From contig WLWY01000023.1 of assembly GCA_012103325.1 (NCBI GenBank), positions 1 to 45,331 on the forward strand: 45,331 nt of DNA. Reading direction: 5' to 3'. Of this stretch, positions 18,277 to 27,032 are shown one piece after another. The DNA is from Alphaproteobacteria bacterium. GTDB taxonomy: Bacteria > Pseudomonadota > Alphaproteobacteria > UBA8366 > GCA-2717185. The position numbers and the translations under genes were made by a program. The stretch's first letter is position 1, and every line of letters begins with the position of its first letter. The notes under the pieces are model-generated. The model ran no database searches. It saw nothing but the letters and a program-made list of their open reading frames with translations, and was not told the DNA's origin.

Positions 18277-19950
18277 ATGCCAGACAAAAACGCTCCCGAA
18301 CATTACGAAGTCATCGTCGTCGGCGCCGGTGTTGCCGGCATCTACCAGATCAAGCGGCTCGCCGACCTTGGCGTGAACGCCACGTTGCTGGAGGCCGCCG
18401 CGGACCTCGGCGGGACCTGGTACAACAACCGCTATCCCGGCGCCCGCTTCGATTCGGAGAGCTACACCTATGGCTACTCCTTCTCGAAGGAAGTGCTCGA
18501 CGAATGGCACTGGAAGGAAGCGTTTTCCGGACAACCGGAGAATTTGAAGTATCTGAACTTTGTCGCGGAAAAATTCGACCTGCGCAAGCACATGCAATTC
18601 AACAGCCGGGTCGAGGCGGCGCATTTCGACGAAGGCGAAAACATCTGGCGGCTGCATGTCTGCGATGGGCGCGAACTGACCTGCCGGTTCGTCGTCATGG
18701 CGCTCGGCTTGCTCTCGATACCGACCCTGCCCCGATTGGCCGGCATGGAGGATTTCAAGGGCGAGTCCTTCCATACGTTCGACTGGCCACACGAACCGGT
18801 CGACCTCACCGGCAAGAAGGTCGCCGTGATCGGCACCGGCGCCACGGCGATCCAGGTGATCGGCGAAATCGCCGACAAGGTGGGCGACCTGACGATCTTC
18901 CAGCGCCGGCCCAACTGGGCGGCGCCGCTCAACAACTACAAGGTCTCCGACGCGAACATGGCCGCGATCCGCACGCGCTATGACGAGATCTTCGCGACCT
19001 GCGCCCGCACCCCCGGCGGATTCGAGCACGAACCGGACCGGCGCGGCTTTTTTGAAGTGTCCCGCGAAGAGCGCGTAGCGATGTGGGACCGGCTCTATGA
19101 CGAGCCAGGCTTCGGGATCTGGCTGCAGAACTTCCGCGAGATCTTCACCGACGAAGAAGCGAACGCGGAATTCTCAGAATATATCGCCGGCCGCATCCGG
19201 CAGCGGGTGAAGGACCCCGCCACCGCCGAAAAGCTAGTCCCGCGCGACCATGGGTTCGGCGTCCAGCGCGTACCCTTGGAAACCAATTATTACGAAGCCT
19301 ACAACCAGCCGAATGTCCATCTGGTAGATCTGGGCGAAGCGCCACTCGACCGTGTCACCGCAACGGGCTTGCGCACGACGGAGCGCGATTACGATTTCGA
19401 TGTGATTATCTACGCGACCGGCTTCGACGCCATGACCGGCGCCCATGACCGGATCGACATCAGAGGTGTCGGCGGCGCACGGCTGCGGGACAAGTGGCGC
19501 ACCGAGATTTCGACCTTCCTCGGCATCTTTATCCACGACTTCCCCAACCTATTCATGCCGAACGGTCCGCAGAGCGGTTCCGCTTCGACCAACTATCCAC
19601 GCGGCATCGAAATCGGCGTGAACTGGTGCACGGCGCTGCTGGAACATATCTGGGCGCACAAGTACGCCCGTGCCGAAGTGACGGCGGAAGCCGCGGCGCG
19701 CTGGACCGACCACGTGGAAAAAATGTACGAGGTCATGCTGATGCGGAAGGCGAAGTCCTGGTTCACCGGCTACAACTCGAACGTCGAAGGCCACGAGGAA
19801 GGCACGATTCGGTACCTCGTCTACAATGGTGGTATGCCCAAATACGTAGCCGCCATCAACGACGTCGCGGCGGAGGGCTATAAGGGCGTCGCCTTCTCCG
19901 ACGGCGGGCCGTCAGGAACAACGCGCGCCACGCTGGAGAAAACGGCTTAG
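18277..19950 (+). CDS. Flavin-dependent monooxygenase, Baeyer-Villiger type
   Basis: 557-aa FAD/NADPH monooxygenase resembling cyclohexanone-monooxygenase-type enzymes, which insert oxygen beside a ketone to give esters or lactones. The FAD Rossmann motif GAGVAGI is at 16-22 and GGTWYNNRYPGARFD at 45-59. The BVMO fingerprint F-x-G-x3-H-x3-W-P is at 160-171 (FKGESFHTFDWP), and the NADPH motif GTGATA is at 186-191. The length is normal for the class. Substrate is not predictable. The gene ends 17 bp from the convergent selenoprotein gene. It needs O2, so the surroundings are not those of a strict anaerobe. Confidence 0.92.
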   Translation: MPDKNAPEHYEVIVVGAGVAGIYQIKRLADLGVNATLLEAAADLGGTWYNNRYPGARFDSESYTYGYSFSKEVLDEWHWKEAFSGQPENLKYLNFVAEKFDLRKHMQFNSRVEAAHFDEGENIWRLHVCDGRELTCRFVVMALGLLSIPTLPRLAGMEDFKGESFHTFDWPHEPVDLTGKKVAVIGTGATAIQVIGEIADKVGDLTIFQRRPNWAAPLNNYKVSDANMAAIRTRYDEIFATCARTPGGFEHEPDRRGFFEVSREERVAMWDRLYDEPGFGIWLQNFREIFTDEEANAEFSEYIAGRIRQRVKDPATAEKLVPRDHGFGVQRVPLETNYYEAYNQPNVHLVDLGEAPLDRVTATGLRTTERDYDFDVIIYATGFDAMTGAHDRIDIRGVGGARLRDKWRTEISTFLGIFIHDFPNLFMPNGPQSGSASTNYPRGIEIGVNWCTALLEHIWAHKYARAEVTAEAAARWTDHVEKMYEVMLMRKAKSWFTGYNSNVEGHEEGTIRYLVYNGGMPKYVAAINDVAAEGYKGVAFSDGGPSGTTRATLEKTA

Positions 19951-19967
19951 GTAACAATCCCGCTCTT

Positions 19968-21191
19968 TCAGGACAGCCGATGCTTATGCAATCGTGGGAT
20001 CAATTGGCCAGTCGCGACACGCTTGACGCCGTCATCGGCCGCTGCCGCACACACGGGATGCAGCGCGAGCAATAACCGCCCGGCGGCCGTGCCCCCCCAG
20101 AACCAGTCGGCGACAGAACGGCTTGTCGCATTGCCGGGTTGGGCGGTGGCAGCTTCCATGTAGTAGGTCTTGAGATCCTCCGCTGCACCACGGAAGCTTT
20201 GGCCAAGGGTGAGCGTATCGGAGGGATTGTCGGCGGCACCATTACCCTCCAATAAATCGTGCAGGAACCGCGCAACCGTTTCGATCGGTACACCGGCAGC
20301 GCCCAGTCCGGTACGCCCGCGTTGCTCCACGGCCAAAGCTTGCCAGGGTGACAGCGTGCCGATCTCGCTCAACACGTCGGCGAGCAAGGCAGGGTCGTCG
20401 CTCGGCGGCGCGGGCGGCAGCGGGATCGGGCAACTCCATCCGGTCATGTCGGTCGGGCCGTCACCCGGCGCATCGTCCGGAAAGTCGTCCAGGATCGGCG
20501 GACCGTCCCCGCGCTCCAACAGCGCCAGCGCACTGCGCAGCACGCGCGCCTGAAATTCTGGTTCGTCGGGCGCGCCGAATGGCCGGCCAAGTTCGAACGG
20601 CACCCAGAGGAAGCGCGGCGGGCGCAGCCCTTCGGTGTTGGCACGGACGAGGCTGATCCCCGTCGTCGCGACGCCTTCTTCTTCGATGTAATGGGCCAGC
20701 GCGCCGACGGCGCGCGTGCAGTTGGGTCAGACCGGAACCAGGATCGCCGCGTTGACCCCGTCCTCCTTGAGCATCCGCCCGACCTCCCGCGCCGTTGGCT
20801 CGAACGCCGGGGCGAGCTGTCCCGCGCCATTGAAAGCGTAATGGAAGGACGCAACCGATCCGATCTCGCCGGCGGCGTCCATCTCGCGCAGCCGGTCGAG
20901 CGGGAACACCACGTTGATATCCTGCTGAAAGCCGGTGCGGTCGTAATTCACCGAGGCCTGTGTCATCACCAGATCGGCAAGCGCCACATCGCCCGGGATC
21001 ACCCGATAGCTGAGATCGCTGAGATCGAAATTGCGGTCGCCACGCCGGTGCAGCCCTGCCGAGGTAACGATCGCCACCCGCCGCTCCGCCAGTGGCGGCC
21101 CGGCAACGAAGGGTTGAGTTTCAAAGGGCGGGCAGTCCTTGTCGAGAAGATGCTGCGCGGAACCGGAATCGAGATCGGTGAGACGGACCAT
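19968..21191 (-). CDS. PrdB/GrdB-family selenoprotein (TGA at 20727-20729 read as selenocysteine)
   Basis: 407-aa protein when the in-frame TGA is read as Sec (U155). Residues 1-154 carry the PrdB/GrdB pattern: VAIVTSAGLHRRGD, YRVIPGD, DINVVFPLDRLRE and GEIGSVASF. The TGA follows in the motif U-P-N-C-T-R, matching the U-x-x-C redox motif of D-proline reductase PrdB and glycine reductase GrdB. The same frame stays open for 252 more codons, starting with family-like PFELGRPFGAPDEPEFQ. About 185 C-terminal residues exceed the roughly 240-aa PrdB core. Clostridial homologues use the selenolate for reductive cleavage of D-proline or glycine-type substrates; no PrdA or GrdA/C/D is in the window. 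The ATG at 21191 (MVRLTDL) is preferred over a TTG at 21227. It lies 65 bp after the acyl-CoA-synthetase-like gene. The reaction is unknown. Confidence 0.9.
20699..20715 (-). promoter_or_regulatory. Bacterial SECIS-like hairpin after the UGA
   Basis: Minus-strand RNA forms a perfect 7-bp stem GCGCGCC/GGCGCGC with loop GUC (20706-20708). The loop G is separated from the UGA by 18 nt, within the 16-37 nt window used for bacterial SECIS elements, and G and U are the first two loop bases as SelB recognition is described to require. The GC-rich coding background could generate such a stem by chance, so the combination with the conserved UxxC context is what supports it. Confidence 0.75.
20727..20729 (-). 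other. Recoded UGA (selenocysteine) codon
   Basis: TCA on the plus strand is TGA on the minus strand, the only stop in an otherwise continuous 408-codon frame. Conserved family sequence lies on both sides in the same frame, and the codon sits at the expected Sec position of a U-x-x-C motif (UPNCTR). Sequence error would have to hit exactly this position. Confidence 0.88.
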
Positions 21192-21256
21192 GGCGCGGAA
21201 ACTATCAAGCGGCGGCGGGTGCGGCAACGGCCCCCAAGGCTATGAATGCAAGAGAC

Positions 21257-23215
21257 CTAGTCTTCCGCCCGCGCCCGTAACTCTTCCACCGCCTCCGGAT
21301 TGACCAGCGATGACAGGTCACCCGCCGGTTCATCGAGGATAACCGACCGCACGACACGGCGCATGATCTTCATGTTGCGGGTCTTGGGCAGGTCGGACAC
21401 GAAGATGATGTCGCGCGGCCGGTAAGAGCGGCCGAGCGCTTCGGTCACGGCGTTCGACACCGCACCGCGCAGGGCATCGTCCGCGATTTCGCCCGGCATC
21501 GGCACGCAGACGCAGCAGAGCGCCGCGCCCTTGACGGGGTCGGGCACGCCGATGACCGCGGCCTCCGAGATGCGGCCGCTCGACATCAGCGCCCCCTCGA
21601 TCTCCGATGGGCCGGTACGTTTGCCGGAGATGTTGATCGTATCGTCCGAGCGTCCGGTGACATACCAGTAACCGTCTTCGTCTACCATCGCCCAATCGCC
21701 CTGCCGCCACATGCCGGGGAACATTTCCCAATAGCTTTCCAGATAGCGTTCGTCGTCCTGCCACAGGCTGCGCGTGTTGCCGATCGACGGCGTGATCATG
21801 ACCAACTCGCCCAGCACTCCGGGCTTGGCCGAATTGCCGTCGGCATCGACGATGCGCGCGCCGGTGCCCAGCATCGGGCCAGAAAAAGAGCACGGCTTCA
21901 TCGGCTCCAGCAGGGCGCTGGCGACGATGCCGCCGAAACATTCGGTGCCGCCGCAATAGTTCAGGATCGGCGCGCGACCGCTCCCGACGCGCTCGAACAG
22001 CCAGCGCCAGGCATCCAGAGTCCAGGGCTCGCCGGTCGATGCCATAATCCGCAGCGCGGAGAAATCAAAACCGTCGACCTCGTCGCCAAAGCGCATCATG
22101 CCGCGCACCGTCGTCGGCGCGATGCCGAGCCACGTCACCGCCTCGTCCTGCATTACCCGCCAATGCCGCGTCGTGTCCGGATAATCCGGCGTGCCCTCGA
22201 GCAACACCTGGCTACCGCCCATGAAGGTCGTTGCCATGGCGGTCAGCGGGCCAACGAGCCAGCCCATATCGCTGACCCACATCATGCGGTCGGTCTGCTT
22301 GAAGTCGAAGCTGAGGCCGATATCGAGCGCCGTCTTCGCGACGCTACCGCAATGGGTGCCGATGGTGCCTTTGGGCTTGCCGGTCGTGCCGGAGGTGTAG
22401 ACGAGGAAGGCCGGATCCTCGGCTTCCATCACCTCGGTCGGCGCCTTGTCCGGCTGGCCCGCCGTGAATTCATGCCACCAGTAATCGCGGCCCTCGGTCA
22501 GATCGCAGGCGACCCGGTCGCCGAGCCGCTGAACGACGAATACGTCGCGGACTGTCGGGCAGTCGCCAATTGCTTCATCCAGCGCGCCCTTCATGGCAAT
22601 CGGCGCACCGCGCCGCAACGTACCATCGACGGTCACCACCGCGCGGGCCCCGGCATCGTTCAACCGTACCCGGATCGGCTCCGGGCCGAAGCCGGAGAAC
22701 AGCGGCAAAACGATGCCACCGATCTTGAGGATCGCGAACATCGCGGCGAAGCCTTCCGGCACCATGGGCATGTAGAGCCCGACGATGTCGCCCTTGCCGT
22801 ACCCACGTTCGCGCAGCGCCGAGGCAAAACGGCAAATCTCGGCATCCATCTCACGATAGGTCAGTTCGCGGCGCGCGCCGTCTTCGCCGTCCCAGACGAT
22901 CCAGGTCCGGTCCCAGACCGGCGTGTCGCGATGGCGGTCGATGCAGTTCAGCACCACATTGGTCTTGCCGCCGGCGCACCAGACCGGCCATGGCGCGCCC
23001 TTCGAAGTGTCCAGAACCTGATCGCAAGGCTCGTAGAACCGCACATCCAGAAAGTCGAGCACCTCGCCCCAGAACCAGGCGGGGTCGTCGTCGGCGCGCT
23101 TGTTCAATTCATTGCGGTCCTGGGCACCCGTGCGGTCGAAAAACGCCTGCATAAGGCTCGCCTGGCGCAGCGCCTTGGACGGGCGCCATGCAATTTCCGC
23201 ATCCTGCTCGGTCAT
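21257..23215 (-). CDS. AMP-forming acyl-CoA synthetase, acetyl-CoA-synthetase-like
   Basis: 652-aa member of the ANL adenylating superfamily, closest in length and layout to acetyl/propionyl-CoA synthetases. It activates a carboxylate through an acyl-AMP and transfers it to CoA. The ATP loop YTSGTTGKPKG is at 273-283, the acetyl-CoA-synthetase-type N-terminal cap (AWFWGEVLDFLDVRFYEP) at about 46-63, the hinge region NISGKRTGPSEIE follows, and the C-terminal catalytic Lys lies in RNMKIMRR. The gene precedes the selenoprotein gene by 65 bp on the same strand, suggesting that it activates a carboxylic product or substrate of that enzyme (inference). The carboxylate is not identified. Confidence 0.92.
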   Translation of the reverse strand: MTEQDAEIAWRPSKALRQASLMQAFFDRTGAQDRNELNKRADDDPAWFWGEVLDFLDVRFYEPCDQVLDTSKGAPWPVWCAGGKTNVVLNCIDRHRDTPVWDRTWIVWDGEDGARRELTYREMDAEICRFASALRERGYGKGDIVGLYMPMVPEGFAAMFAILKIGGIVLPLFSGFGPEPIRVRLNDAGARAVVTVDGTLRRGAPIAMKGALDEAIGDCPTVRDVFVVQRLGDRVACDLTEGRDYWWHEFTAGQPDKAPTEVMEAEDPAFLVYTSGTTGKPKGTIGTHCGSVAKTALDIGLSFDFKQTDRMMWVSDMGWLVGPLTAMATTFMGGSQVLLEGTPDYPDTTRHWRVMQDEAVTWLGIAPTTVRGMMRFGDEVDGFDFSALRIMASTGEPWTLDAWRWLFERVGSGRAPILNYCGGTECFGGIVASALLEPMKPCSFSGPMLGTGARIVDADGNSAKPGVLGELVMITPSIGNTRSLWQDDERYLESYWEMFPGMWRQGDWAMVDEDGYWYVTGRSDDTINISGKRTGPSEIEGALMSSGRISEAAVIGVPDPVKGAALCCVCVPMPGEIADDALRGAVSNAVTEALGRSYRPRDIIFVSDLPKTRNMKIMRRVVRSVILDEPAGDLSSLVNPEAVEELRARAED

Positions 23216-23296
23216 AGGCCTATTTCCCTAGTGTTCACGATGCGCAACATAGCGGATCCGCGGACGCGATGCGCGTCATGCGACACCCTATCGCAG

Positions 23297-23629
23297 CTAC
23301 GGTTCGAGGGTACGCATGTAACCAATCAGGTCGGAGATTTGCTCTGTCGATAGTTCGAAAGCGGGCATTGCCTCGTGCCCGACGACGATACCCTCGGCGA
23401 GCGCTTCCTCGAGATTCTCAAGCGGCCATTTTTTGTGGAACGTGCGGAACGGCGGCGCCGGTTCGAGGGGACTTTTCCCCACGGTCTCGACCGCATGGCA
23501 TTTGGCGCAGAATGTCTGCGCAATATGCTCGCCTGCTTCCAAATTGGGCGCACCGCCAGCGTAAGCGAACCGCGAAACACCGACCAGCATTACCGACAGC
23601 GCCACAACTATTTTTAGATACCCAGTCAT
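23297..23629 (-). CDS. Small class I c-type cytochrome
   Basis: 110-aa periplasmic monohaem cytochrome c. A Sec signal peptide covers about residues 1-24 (cleavage near AYA/GG), the haem motif CAKCH gives C41, C44 and axial H45, and EAMPAF supplies the distal Met at 88. The C-terminal helix SDLIGYMRTL is typical of class I. It is an electron carrier; partner unknown. It lies 81 bp upstream of the acyl-CoA synthetase on the same strand, so it may head the cytochrome-synthetase-selenoprotein transcript, but the gap is long enough for a separate promoter. Confidence 0.9.
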   Translation of the reverse strand: MTGYLKIVVALSVMLVGVSRFAYAGGAPNLEAGEHIAQTFCAKCHAVETVGKSPLEPAPPFRTFHKKWPLENLEEALAEGIVVGHEAMPAFELSTEQISDLIGYMRTLEP

Positions 23630-23745
23630 AATAACTCGCCTCGTCAGAACCTATCGTCCTTATCATTGTATTCGATGGACCGCCGCGCTGGAATTGACCA
23701 ACTTTTGGTACAGTATTAAGTAACCGAACCAGTCATGAGGACACG

Positions 23746-24180
23746 ATGCATCATTTTCACGGCAGCTGCCATTGCGGCAATCTCGAAGTCGACTACCACA
23801 CGACCGTTGCGGCCGAGGACTCAGCGGTGCGCGCGTGCCAATGCTCGTTCTGCCGTAAGCACGATGCGCGGGCGATTTCAGACTCCGCCGGATCGATCGA
23901 AATAACCGCACATGACCAAAACTTGCTGGAGCGCTACCGCTTCGGGCTGGCGGTGCTCGATTTCCTGTTCTGCCGGAAATGCGGCGTATACGTGTCAGCC
24001 TATACCGAGGAAGACGGCGAGGCCTACGCCAACGTGATGGTCAATGTACTCGACGACAGAACCCGCTTTCCACAGCCGAATGCCGTGCACCTGGATGGCG
24101 AGACGAAAGCGGACAAATGGCAGCGCCATAGCGAACGCTGGACGCCGGCTACGCTTCGGATTGGAACCGCTAGCAACTAA
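23746..24180 (+). CDS. GFA/CENP-V-type zinc protein
   Basis: 144-aa protein of the glutathione-dependent formaldehyde-activating (GFA/DUF636) fold. The zinc ligands are visible as C8 and C10 in GSCHCG, C31/C33/C36 in CQCSFCRK, and C76/C79 in FCRKCG. Some members were reported to condense glutathione and formaldehyde, but most have no tested role. It is divergent from the cytochrome gene across 116 bp and its stop overlaps the convergent dioxygenase stop by 4 nt (CTAA at 24177-24180). Confidence 0.85.
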   Translation: MHHFHGSCHCGNLEVDYHTTVAAEDSAVRACQCSFCRKHDARAISDSAGSIEITAHDQNLLERYRFGLAVLDFLFCRKCGVYVSAYTEEDGEAYANVMVNVLDDRTRFPQPNAVHLDGETKADKWQRHSERWTPATLRIGTASN

Positions 24181-25025
24181 GCCGGCGGCGTATCAGCAGC
24201 AAAGGTCGTGCGGTGCATCAGGCGGCGCTGCGGCAGCTCGTAATCCTGGATCGCCATGTGCTGCACCGTACAATTGTCCCACATCAGCACGTCGCCCGCC
24301 TGCCATCGGTGCCGGTAGACATATTCGGGCCGGATGATGTGGTCGGCCAGCGCAGCGATCAGCCGCTGCGCCTCACCTTCTTCCATACCGACGATCCCGG
24401 TGCAGTCGTCGCGCATCACGTAGAGGCATTTGCGGCCGGTGTGCGGATGCGTGCGCACGAGCGGATGCGTGACCGCCGGGAACCGGTCCCGCTGCTCCTG
24501 CGTGATCACCTGCGCCCGCTTGCGGCCCGCGAAATCAAACACTGATTTGCGCCCGTCGATCTGACGTTTCATCGCATCCGGCAGATCGTCATAGGCGGCA
24601 TGGGTCGCCGCAAAGCAGGTATCCCCCAGAACCAGTCCGTCCTGATCCGGCACCTCGCGCGCGCAAAGGATCGTGCCGCGCGGCGGCTTCGCCGTGTAGC
24701 ACATATCGCTGTGCCACCGGGAACCGGCTGCCTTGACGCCGATTTCGCGCCCCCGCTCCTCGACGTTCGAAATCACGACCACGCCCGGATGATCCGCCAA
24801 CCCATGGTCCTCGCCGAAGACATTGAAGGCAATGTTGCCGAAGCGCTGGGTAAAGGCCAAAAGGCCCTCCGGGGACAACGGCTGCTCCCGGAAGAAGATG
24901 ACGCCATGGTCGTTGAAGGCGTTTTCAACAGCTTCGAAATCCGCATCGGCAAGCGTTTGGTCAAGATCGACGCCGCGTATTTCCGCGCCGACCGGTGCCG
25001 CTGTGGGAATAATCTCGATACCCAT
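24177..25025 (-). CDS. TauD/TfdA-family 2-oxoglutarate-dependent dioxygenase (second)
   Basis: 282-aa Fe(II)/2-oxoglutarate dioxygenase. The iron triad is H105 and D107 in RWHSDMCY and H256 in TVQHMAIQDY; the 2-oxoglutarate Arg is in LPQRRLMHR (267-268). It shares the fold of the gene at 6063 but is clearly divergent from it. The ATG at 25025 is fixed by a very strong ribosome-binding site, AAGGAGGGAGG, just upstream; a start at 25052 would place that site inside the gene. The strong site suggests high expression. Substrate unknown; candidates include sulfonates, phenoxyacids or carnitine-like amines. Confidence 0.92.
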   Translation of the reverse strand: MGIEIIPTAAPVGAEIRGVDLDQTLADADFEAVENAFNDHGVIFFREQPLSPEGLLAFTQRFGNIAFNVFGEDHGLADHPGVVVISNVEERGREIGVKAAGSRWHSDMCYTAKPPRGTILCAREVPDQDGLVLGDTCFAATHAAYDDLPDAMKRQIDGRKSVFDFAGRKRAQVITQEQRDRFPAVTHPLVRTHPHTGRKCLYVMRDDCTGIVGMEEGEAQRLIAALADHIIRPEYVYRHRWQAGDVLMWDNCTVQHMAIQDYELPQRRLMHRTTFAADTPPA

Positions 25026-25134
25026 GGGACCTCCCTCCTTCTTGTCTCGCACCCAATCGTAGCCTTCCTTGGCACGCAGGGGAAATCGCCCACAAAATCA
25101 TTGCGTGCGGCCAATCCATCACGATGATGGCAAC

Positions 25135-26502
25135 ATGAAAGACCCCGAGCACATCCCGGCATTAACGCCGCGCGGCCCAGGCCATCAGTTCGTGTTTTAC
25201 GGCGACAGCTGCTCCGGCGTGCCGAACGCACCGCACGAGGAGACCTTCGCCGCCGTTAATGCTGTCGTGGACAGGCTCTCGCCGGCCCCGGATTTCATCG
25301 TCTTCCCAGGCGACGAAGTGATCGGCCTGACCGCCGATGCCGACGCACTGCGCGCGCAATGGCGGCACTGGCTCGACGTCGAAATGGCCTGGCTGAACCG
25401 ACAGAAGATCCCGCTCTACCACGCGACATCGAACCACACGACCTACGACACGATGAGCGAAGGCGTGTTTGCCGAGATGCTGCCACACCTGCCGCGCAAC
25501 GGCCCACCGGATCAGGAAGGCCTGTCCTATTTCGTGCGCCGTGGCGATCTATTGATGGTCTTCGTCCATACCAGTTGGTCGGGCCTGGGGGGCGAAGGCC
25601 ATGTCGAAACCGGCTGGCTGGCCGAGACATTGCGGCGACATGCCGACTCCCGCTACAAACTCGTGATCGGTCATCATCCGGTCTTCCCGGTCAACGGTTT
25701 TTCCGGCGCCTATCAGCGCGAAATCGGTCCGGAACACGCGGCCACGTTCTGGTCAATTCTCGTCGAAAATGGCGTCTTCGCCTATCTGTGCAGCCATATC
25801 CTCGCTTTCGACGTCCAGGTACATGACGGTGTGCTGCAAATCACCAGTGCGGGTGCGGGCACCGCGCACCGCATGCCGGAAGGCGAAGAGTATCTTCACT
25901 GCGTCCAGGCGGCGCTTGATGATGAGGGGTTGCGCTATCAGGTCCTCGATATCGAGGGTCAGGTGCGGGAACGCCTATCGTGGCCGCTCGGGCTCCCACC
26001 GTCTTCCGATTGGGTAACGCTTTCAGCCGGAGAACAGGACGCGCCCCTACAAGACGCCGAACCGCGCATGGTCGCCTGGCGCTTCGGGGGATGCGCAAGC
26101 ACCTCGGCCGCACAGGCACAAACCCTGCTGTCCGCCTGGTCCAACGGCCCGGATTTGACGCCGCTCTGGATTGGGCTGACCGGCGCGGAACAGCGTCTCA
26201 CTGTCATGCTCGCCCCCATCCCCGGACGCAGTCCGCACGCCTGGTTCGGCCCCGGCCTTGCTGCCGGCGCGCCTTTCGACATTCAGCTCGCGCTTCATAC
26301 CAATATGGGGCCTGGCGGTGTGTTATGGCGCTTATCCGATGCGTCCCCCTGGAATTCGCTCGACGGCGCCTCGTCTTGGGGTCCAGAGCGGTTGGTCTGG
26401 CCGGCGCGATGGACCACCGGCTGTGGGCAAGGCGGCCAATCGGATCGGCCGTTTTCTGGTGAAAACCTTAATGTTACATATTTCTCAACCGCAACGGTTT
26501 GA
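25135..26502 (+). CDS. Calcineurin-like metallophosphoesterase family protein
   Basis: 455-aa protein with a metallophosphoesterase domain in the first 240 residues. The order of metal motifs is FYGDSCSG (D24), FPGDE (D60), SNH (N100-H101), IGHHP (H180-H181) and CSHILAFD (H221), a slightly altered but complete dimetal set. The remaining 200 residues are a beta-rich tail with no recognised motif. There is no signal peptide. It could hydrolyse a phosphomonoester, phosphodiester or nucleotide. The ATG at 25135 starts the domain, while an upstream in-frame start at 25069 would add an unrelated, His/Arg-rich leader. It is divergent from the dioxygenase gene with about 110 bp between them. Confidence 0.82.
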   Translation: MKDPEHIPALTPRGPGHQFVFYGDSCSGVPNAPHEETFAAVNAVVDRLSPAPDFIVFPGDEVIGLTADADALRAQWRHWLDVEMAWLNRQKIPLYHATSNHTTYDTMSEGVFAEMLPHLPRNGPPDQEGLSYFVRRGDLLMVFVHTSWSGLGGEGHVETGWLAETLRRHADSRYKLVIGHHPVFPVNGFSGAYQREIGPEHAATFWSILVENGVFAYLCSHILAFDVQVHDGVLQITSAGAGTAHRMPEGEEYLHCVQAALDDEGLRYQVLDIEGQVRERLSWPLGLPPSSDWVTLSAGEQDAPLQDAEPRMVAWRFGGCASTSAAQAQTLLSAWSNGPDLTPLWIGLTGAEQRLTVMLAPIPGRSPHAWFGPGLAAGAPFDIQLALHTNMGPGGVLWRLSDASPWNSLDGASSWGPERLVWPARWTTGCGQGGQSDRPFSGENLNVTYFSTATV

Positions 26503-26570
26503 GATGCAATCGATTGCCCGGACACACGGTTGACGCCATATTACGTGCATATCAATGAGGCAACCGCACG

Positions 26571-27032
26571 ATGAAATTGATCCTTTCGATCACGGTGAAC
26601 GGAACGGCGCGGCAGGACGCAGTGGCGGACAATATGCTGCTGATCGACTACCTGCGCGATATCGTTGGGCTGACGGGCACCAAGATGGGCTGCGACGGTG
26701 GGGAATGCGGCGCCTGCACCGTGCTTGTCGACGGCAAACCGCGGCATAGCTGCCTCGCCCTGGCACAGGCCTGCGGCAGCACCCATGTGGAGAGTATCGA
26801 GGCGCTGGCGGACCACAGTCGTCTATCGCGGTTGCAGGCGGCGTTCCATGAAAAGCTTGGTGCGCAATGCGGGATCTGTACGCCGGGTATGGTGATGGCG
26901 GCGGAAGGGCTACTGCGCCATAACCCATCGCCCAGCGAGGAGGAGATTCGCGAAGGGCTCGGCGCGAATATCTGCCGCTGCACCGGCTACGTGAAGATCA
27001 TCGAAGCCGTCCAGGCGGCGTCTGCCCCATGA
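26571..27032 (+). CDS. hcrC: 4-hydroxybenzoyl-CoA reductase-type gamma subunit, [2Fe-2S]
   Basis: 153-aa two-[2Fe-2S] subunit of the xanthine-oxidase family. Plant-type cluster ligands are C41, C46, C49 and C61; the second cluster ligands are C100, C103, C135 and C137 (QCGICTPGM and ICRCTGY). It passes electrons between the FAD/[4Fe-4S] subunit and the molybdenum site. The identity as HcrC rests on the neighbouring HcrB, because this subunit alone is generic. GAGG lies at 26557-26560 upstream. Its TGA overlaps the hcrA ATG by 4 nt (27029-27032). A TTGACG at 26530 could be part of a promoter but no good -10 was found. Confidence 0.88.
   Translation: MKLILSITVNGTARQDAVADNMLLIDYLRDIVGLTGTKMGCDGGECGACTVLVDGKPRHSCLALAQACGSTHVESIEALADHSRLSRLQAAFHEKLGAQCGICTPGMVMAAEGLLRHNPSPSEEEIREGLGANICRCTGYVKIIEAVQAASAP

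Noticed and set aside
19968..20603. Separate small protein from a GTG start, with the upstream part as a pseudogene
   Set aside because: The two parts are in the same frame, with family motifs on both sides and a SECIS-like hairpin; a single selenoprotein explains all of it.
20444..20854. Minus-strand ORF of 136 codons spanning the TGA site in another frame
   Set aside because: Its product is Arg/Ser-rich and lacks family motifs; the Sec frame keeps the conserved sequence on both sides.
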